From Siniperca chuatsi (taxonomy: Eukaryota; Chordata; Actinopteri; Centrarchiformes; Sinipercidae), in assembly GCF_020085105.1 (NCBI RefSeq), contig NC_058063.1:15609262-15673261 (forward strand): 64,000 nt of DNA. Reading direction: 5' to 3'. The translations under genes were made by a program, and so were the position numbers. Position 1 is the first letter of the stretch; the number at the start of each line of letters is the position of its first letter. The notes under the pieces were generated by a model. It searched no databases and was not told the origin of the DNA. It saw nothing but the letters and a program-made list of their open reading frames with translations. Below, piece by piece: positions 61,371 to 64,000 of this stretch.

Positions 61371-62292
61371 AATATTTTATTTTGGGAAATACACTAATTT
61401 ATTTTCTTGCTGATGATTTGATGAGAAGATTGATACCACTCTCGTATCTGCCCGGTAAATATGAAGCAATAGCCAGCAGCCGGTTAGCTTGGTTTAGCAA
61501 GAAGACTGTAAACAGGGGTAAACAGTTAGCCTGGCACTGTGAGAATAACAAAATCCACCTACCAGCACCTCTAAATCTCACAAATTAACACGTTATATCT
61601 TGTTTGTTTAATCCACACAAAAACAGAAGTGTAAAAAAAAGCACCACAGAGCGCCACAGGAAGTCATTCCTGCCTGTGGCCATCAAACTATTTAACTCCT
61701 CCCTCTAAGGGTTAGTCTGTTTGACCCTAGGTCACTAAACTGGACATTGAGCATTACATCTCTGCCATAATTAATAATAATTGTGCAATATTCCGTGTAC
61801 CACTCCCGTGCAATATTAGTTTTCCCTTGTTAGTTTTTCTTATTTATTGTTACTGATACTATATACCTCAATTACTCTCGACAGTACATGCACCCCCGCT
61901 TGTTAATATTATTTATTACATAATTAGTTACATTGTATTTATACTGTACTTTCATCATCAACCAGTAAACCCACTTGGTACTCGACACTTAGTTTATCTT
62001 ATACTTTATACCGACATGATACTTAATTTATTTCTGACCTGTTTTATAGTGTTTATAGTGTATCATATCGTTTTCTAGTACTTCTCCTGTGTGCACTGAC
62101 GTAAAGGCAAGCTACTGTAACAAAGAGTTTCCCTACGGGGATCAATAAGGTATTTCTGATTCTGAAAAACAACACATTGTGGTGTTGTAGGGGGTTATGA
62201 GCTGGACTATTTATTGGCTGGATGTGAGAATGGTATCAATGTTCTCAGCTAAATGGCAGCAAGAAAACAAATTGAGATATTTCCCTAAATGT
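61371..62292 (+). mobile_element. Long-TIR MITE family D, interrupted by a LINE
   Basis: Left end (ttttgggaaatacactaatt... to ...gattgataccactctc) and right end (gagaatggtatcaatgttct... to ...atatttccctaaatg) form an imperfect inverted repeat of about 65 bp. The family's interior runs 61440-61636 and resumes at about 62165 (acattgtggtgttgtagggg). A LINE 3' end occupies the gap. The 61382-61588 open frame is a translation of the element. Confidence 0.7.
61641..62164 (+). mobile_element. 5'-truncated LINE 3' end
   Basis: It begins inside the last 20 codons of a reverse-transcriptase polyprotein, ERHRKSFLPVAIKLFNSSL and stop at 61649-61708. An AT-rich 3' UTR follows, ending gggatcaataaggtatttct followed by a gattctga tail, as in fish Rex1/L2-type non-LTR elements. 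It lies inside the MITE at 61371-62292, with A-rich sequence at both junctions, as expected for target-primed insertion. The clade assignment is tentative. Confidence 0.7.
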
Positions 62293-62546
62293 CAAACAGC
62301 TGCTTCAGTTTGTTGGACAAAGTGAAGTAGCAGCAGGAAACTGCTGTGAGACAGAAGCCACAGAAAGTGAAACGAGTATTTGTAGGATCCTTCTGTGATT
62401 TCACTTCCTGTATATCTCTCACCAACCTCCTTCACACAGCCTCGTAAAGTTCCTCTTGCAGTCACACAAACAGGATGTGAGGATCTTTGAATATCTCGCC
62501 TCCCAGCTGAGCGTGTTCTTTGTTTTCTGTTGCCATGGCCCATTTG

Positions 62547-63614
62547 TAGTGATAGGCGAAAATGAACGAACAAATCTTTTTGAATGACTCTTTTTAGTGT
62601 CCGGTACGTGCCGGGTCAGTCAGTCGAACATCTGACTGCTCACGAGTCCTCGACTTTCCCCACTCGCCGTGATCGTAGGGTCGTGCTCACGCTGCCTGCA
62701 GTGAATGAATGAGAAGCGATTGAATTGGACTTGGAATTGGAGTCCAGACAGCCTGGCAGCTACACTTACTGAACAAGACCAATGAACCGCTCTCTCGTGG
62801 GATGTCGGCTGCTGCTTGCCCAGGAAGAACGACAAATCAAAGCAGTCAAATCACATTTCTGTAACATCTGTTGGGCTTACATAGACTACCTACATACAAG
62901 CACAGGCTTGTTACTTAGAAAATGTAATATTGTCTTGGTTAAAAGCACGACACCAAGTTCAGCAACAGTACTGAATGCAGGAGCGAGGACCGATTAAATC
63001 GGACTCCGGTCGATCGACCTTCAGGCTCCGTCGCTAGCCGAGCCAACAGGCCAATGGTGCATTCACATGCTCCTCGGATGATCGTTCTTCCAACTTCAGT
63101 GTGTTCATGAGCTTTAAGTTGTAATGTGGAAACAACACAGAGGCTACAAACAAGATGTGTTGTATTTTATTGCTCAGTGCGTTTAAACAACACGTTGAGC
63201 AAAGGAAACGGATCAGGTGAGCCATGAAATATGATCAGCAAATAATTTTCCAGATTGTTCCAACACCAGATGAATGCAGCAGCAGCACAGGCTGTGGAGG
63301 TAACTGGGATGTCTGATAGTTGCCGGTGTGGCTCAAAGAACAACTGATCGTTGGTCAGTGGCATTTCCGTAACATCTTATTGAGCTTACATATAAACTAG
63401 CCTACCTACATACAAGTGGGATGTTGAATTAATGAATATTTTATCTTTATTAATGTGAACTTATACATGATGACTGGTGACATGTGTCAGGAGAAGCTGA
63501 TGCCACATTTTGCAAAAAGTATCAAAACCCGAAAGGTTTGAAAGATTCGATACATTTACATGTATCAACTTGAAGAAACAGATACTGTGAAAAGAATCGG
63601 TCCGCCCATCACTA
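62547..63614 (+). mobile_element. hAT-type non-autonomous element, 1,068 bp, with perfect target duplication
   Basis: The ends tagtgataggcg and cgcccatcacta are inverted repeats (11 of 12), flanked by an exact 8-bp duplication, cccatttg, at 62539-62546 and 63615-63622. Length of duplication and end sequence fit the hAT superfamily. The interior has a diverged direct duplication (62799-62904 and 63307-63417). Open frames inside are short and none resembles a hAT transposase, so it depends on a helper. Confidence 0.85.
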
Positions 63615-63622
63615 CCCATTTG

Positions 63623-64000
63623 ACAATCTGTCTGTTGTGTGAAGATAAAACGATTTTCTTTTCCCCACAGACTCTGACGGAGAGAGTGATTTATCTTCCA
63701 AAGATGGCGGAGATATTCAGGTATCACTGTTAGTCACAGGCAGTAAATTACTGGTTAATTAATGTCACTTTCTAATGTGCATTAGAGACAATCAACATGG
63801 GAGAAAACACTGAATATCCTGCTCAAGCAGATGTACTGTTACCTTGCCGAAAGTCATAAGACTTTTCCCATGTGATGGTAAAAAAAACATCATACAATTT
63901 GGACAGGCTTCTTTTGTTTAAAAAATCTTGGATGTTTAATCACATTATTAAATTAATATAAAAAAAGAAAGGAACATTTTTAAAATGAAAGAAAAAAATA
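63623..64000. other. AT-rich end of the window, no gene seen
   Basis: No exon, RNA gene or repeat end recognised. Confidence 0.4.

Overview
The window is vertebrate nuclear DNA, most likely from a teleost fish and probably a percomorph. It holds one multi-exon homeobox gene with long introns. Its intergenic DNA is AT-rich and full of CA/GT microsatellites and non-autonomous transposon families that I recognise from percomorph genomes (hAT-type MITEs, 'ggtccagt' and 'gggacagttcaccc' MITEs, LINE 3' tails). It also has an intronless Pol III tRNA cluster. No bacterial-type operons or other complete protein genes are visible.

Layout. 1-4.3 kb: upstream intergenic DNA with an old hAT-type MITE and a GT repeat. 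4.3-5.46 kb: GC- and CpG-rich stretch, the likely promoter and 5' leader. 5.46-29.03 kb: the + strand gene vax2 (ventral anterior homeobox 2) in three coding exons, 5464-5698, 10286-10473 and 28531-29031, separated by introns of 4,587 and 18,057 bp. The joined frame is open and gives 307 residues. The second intron splits the homeodomain between its positions 44 and 45. 29-54 kb: about 25 kb with no recognisable protein gene. It contains dispersed MITEs, simple repeats, a long purine-rich tract, and several unique GC-richer patches with paired TAATTA/TAATTG sites that look like candidate regulatory elements. 54.2-54.9 kb: four identical tRNA-Leu(CAG) genes in a head-to-tail array with a unit of about 187 bp. 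55-64 kb: repeat-rich DNA. It includes a degenerate minisatellite whose units carry perfect estrogen-response-element palindromes and DR1 hexamer pairs, a long-TIR MITE interrupted by a LINE 3' end, and a 1,068-bp hAT-type element with a perfect 8-bp target duplication.

How it works together. vax2 is the only protein gene I can support. It encodes a Q50-class homeodomain repressor, known from other vertebrates to pattern the ventral eye and close the optic fissure. The long second intron and the gene-poor downstream region fit a developmental regulator surrounded by distal cis-regulatory DNA. That is inference; a multi-species alignment would decide it. The tRNA array is an independent Pol III unit. 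Most other open frames here are chance translations of repeats or antisense copies of the tRNAs and of vax2 exon 3.
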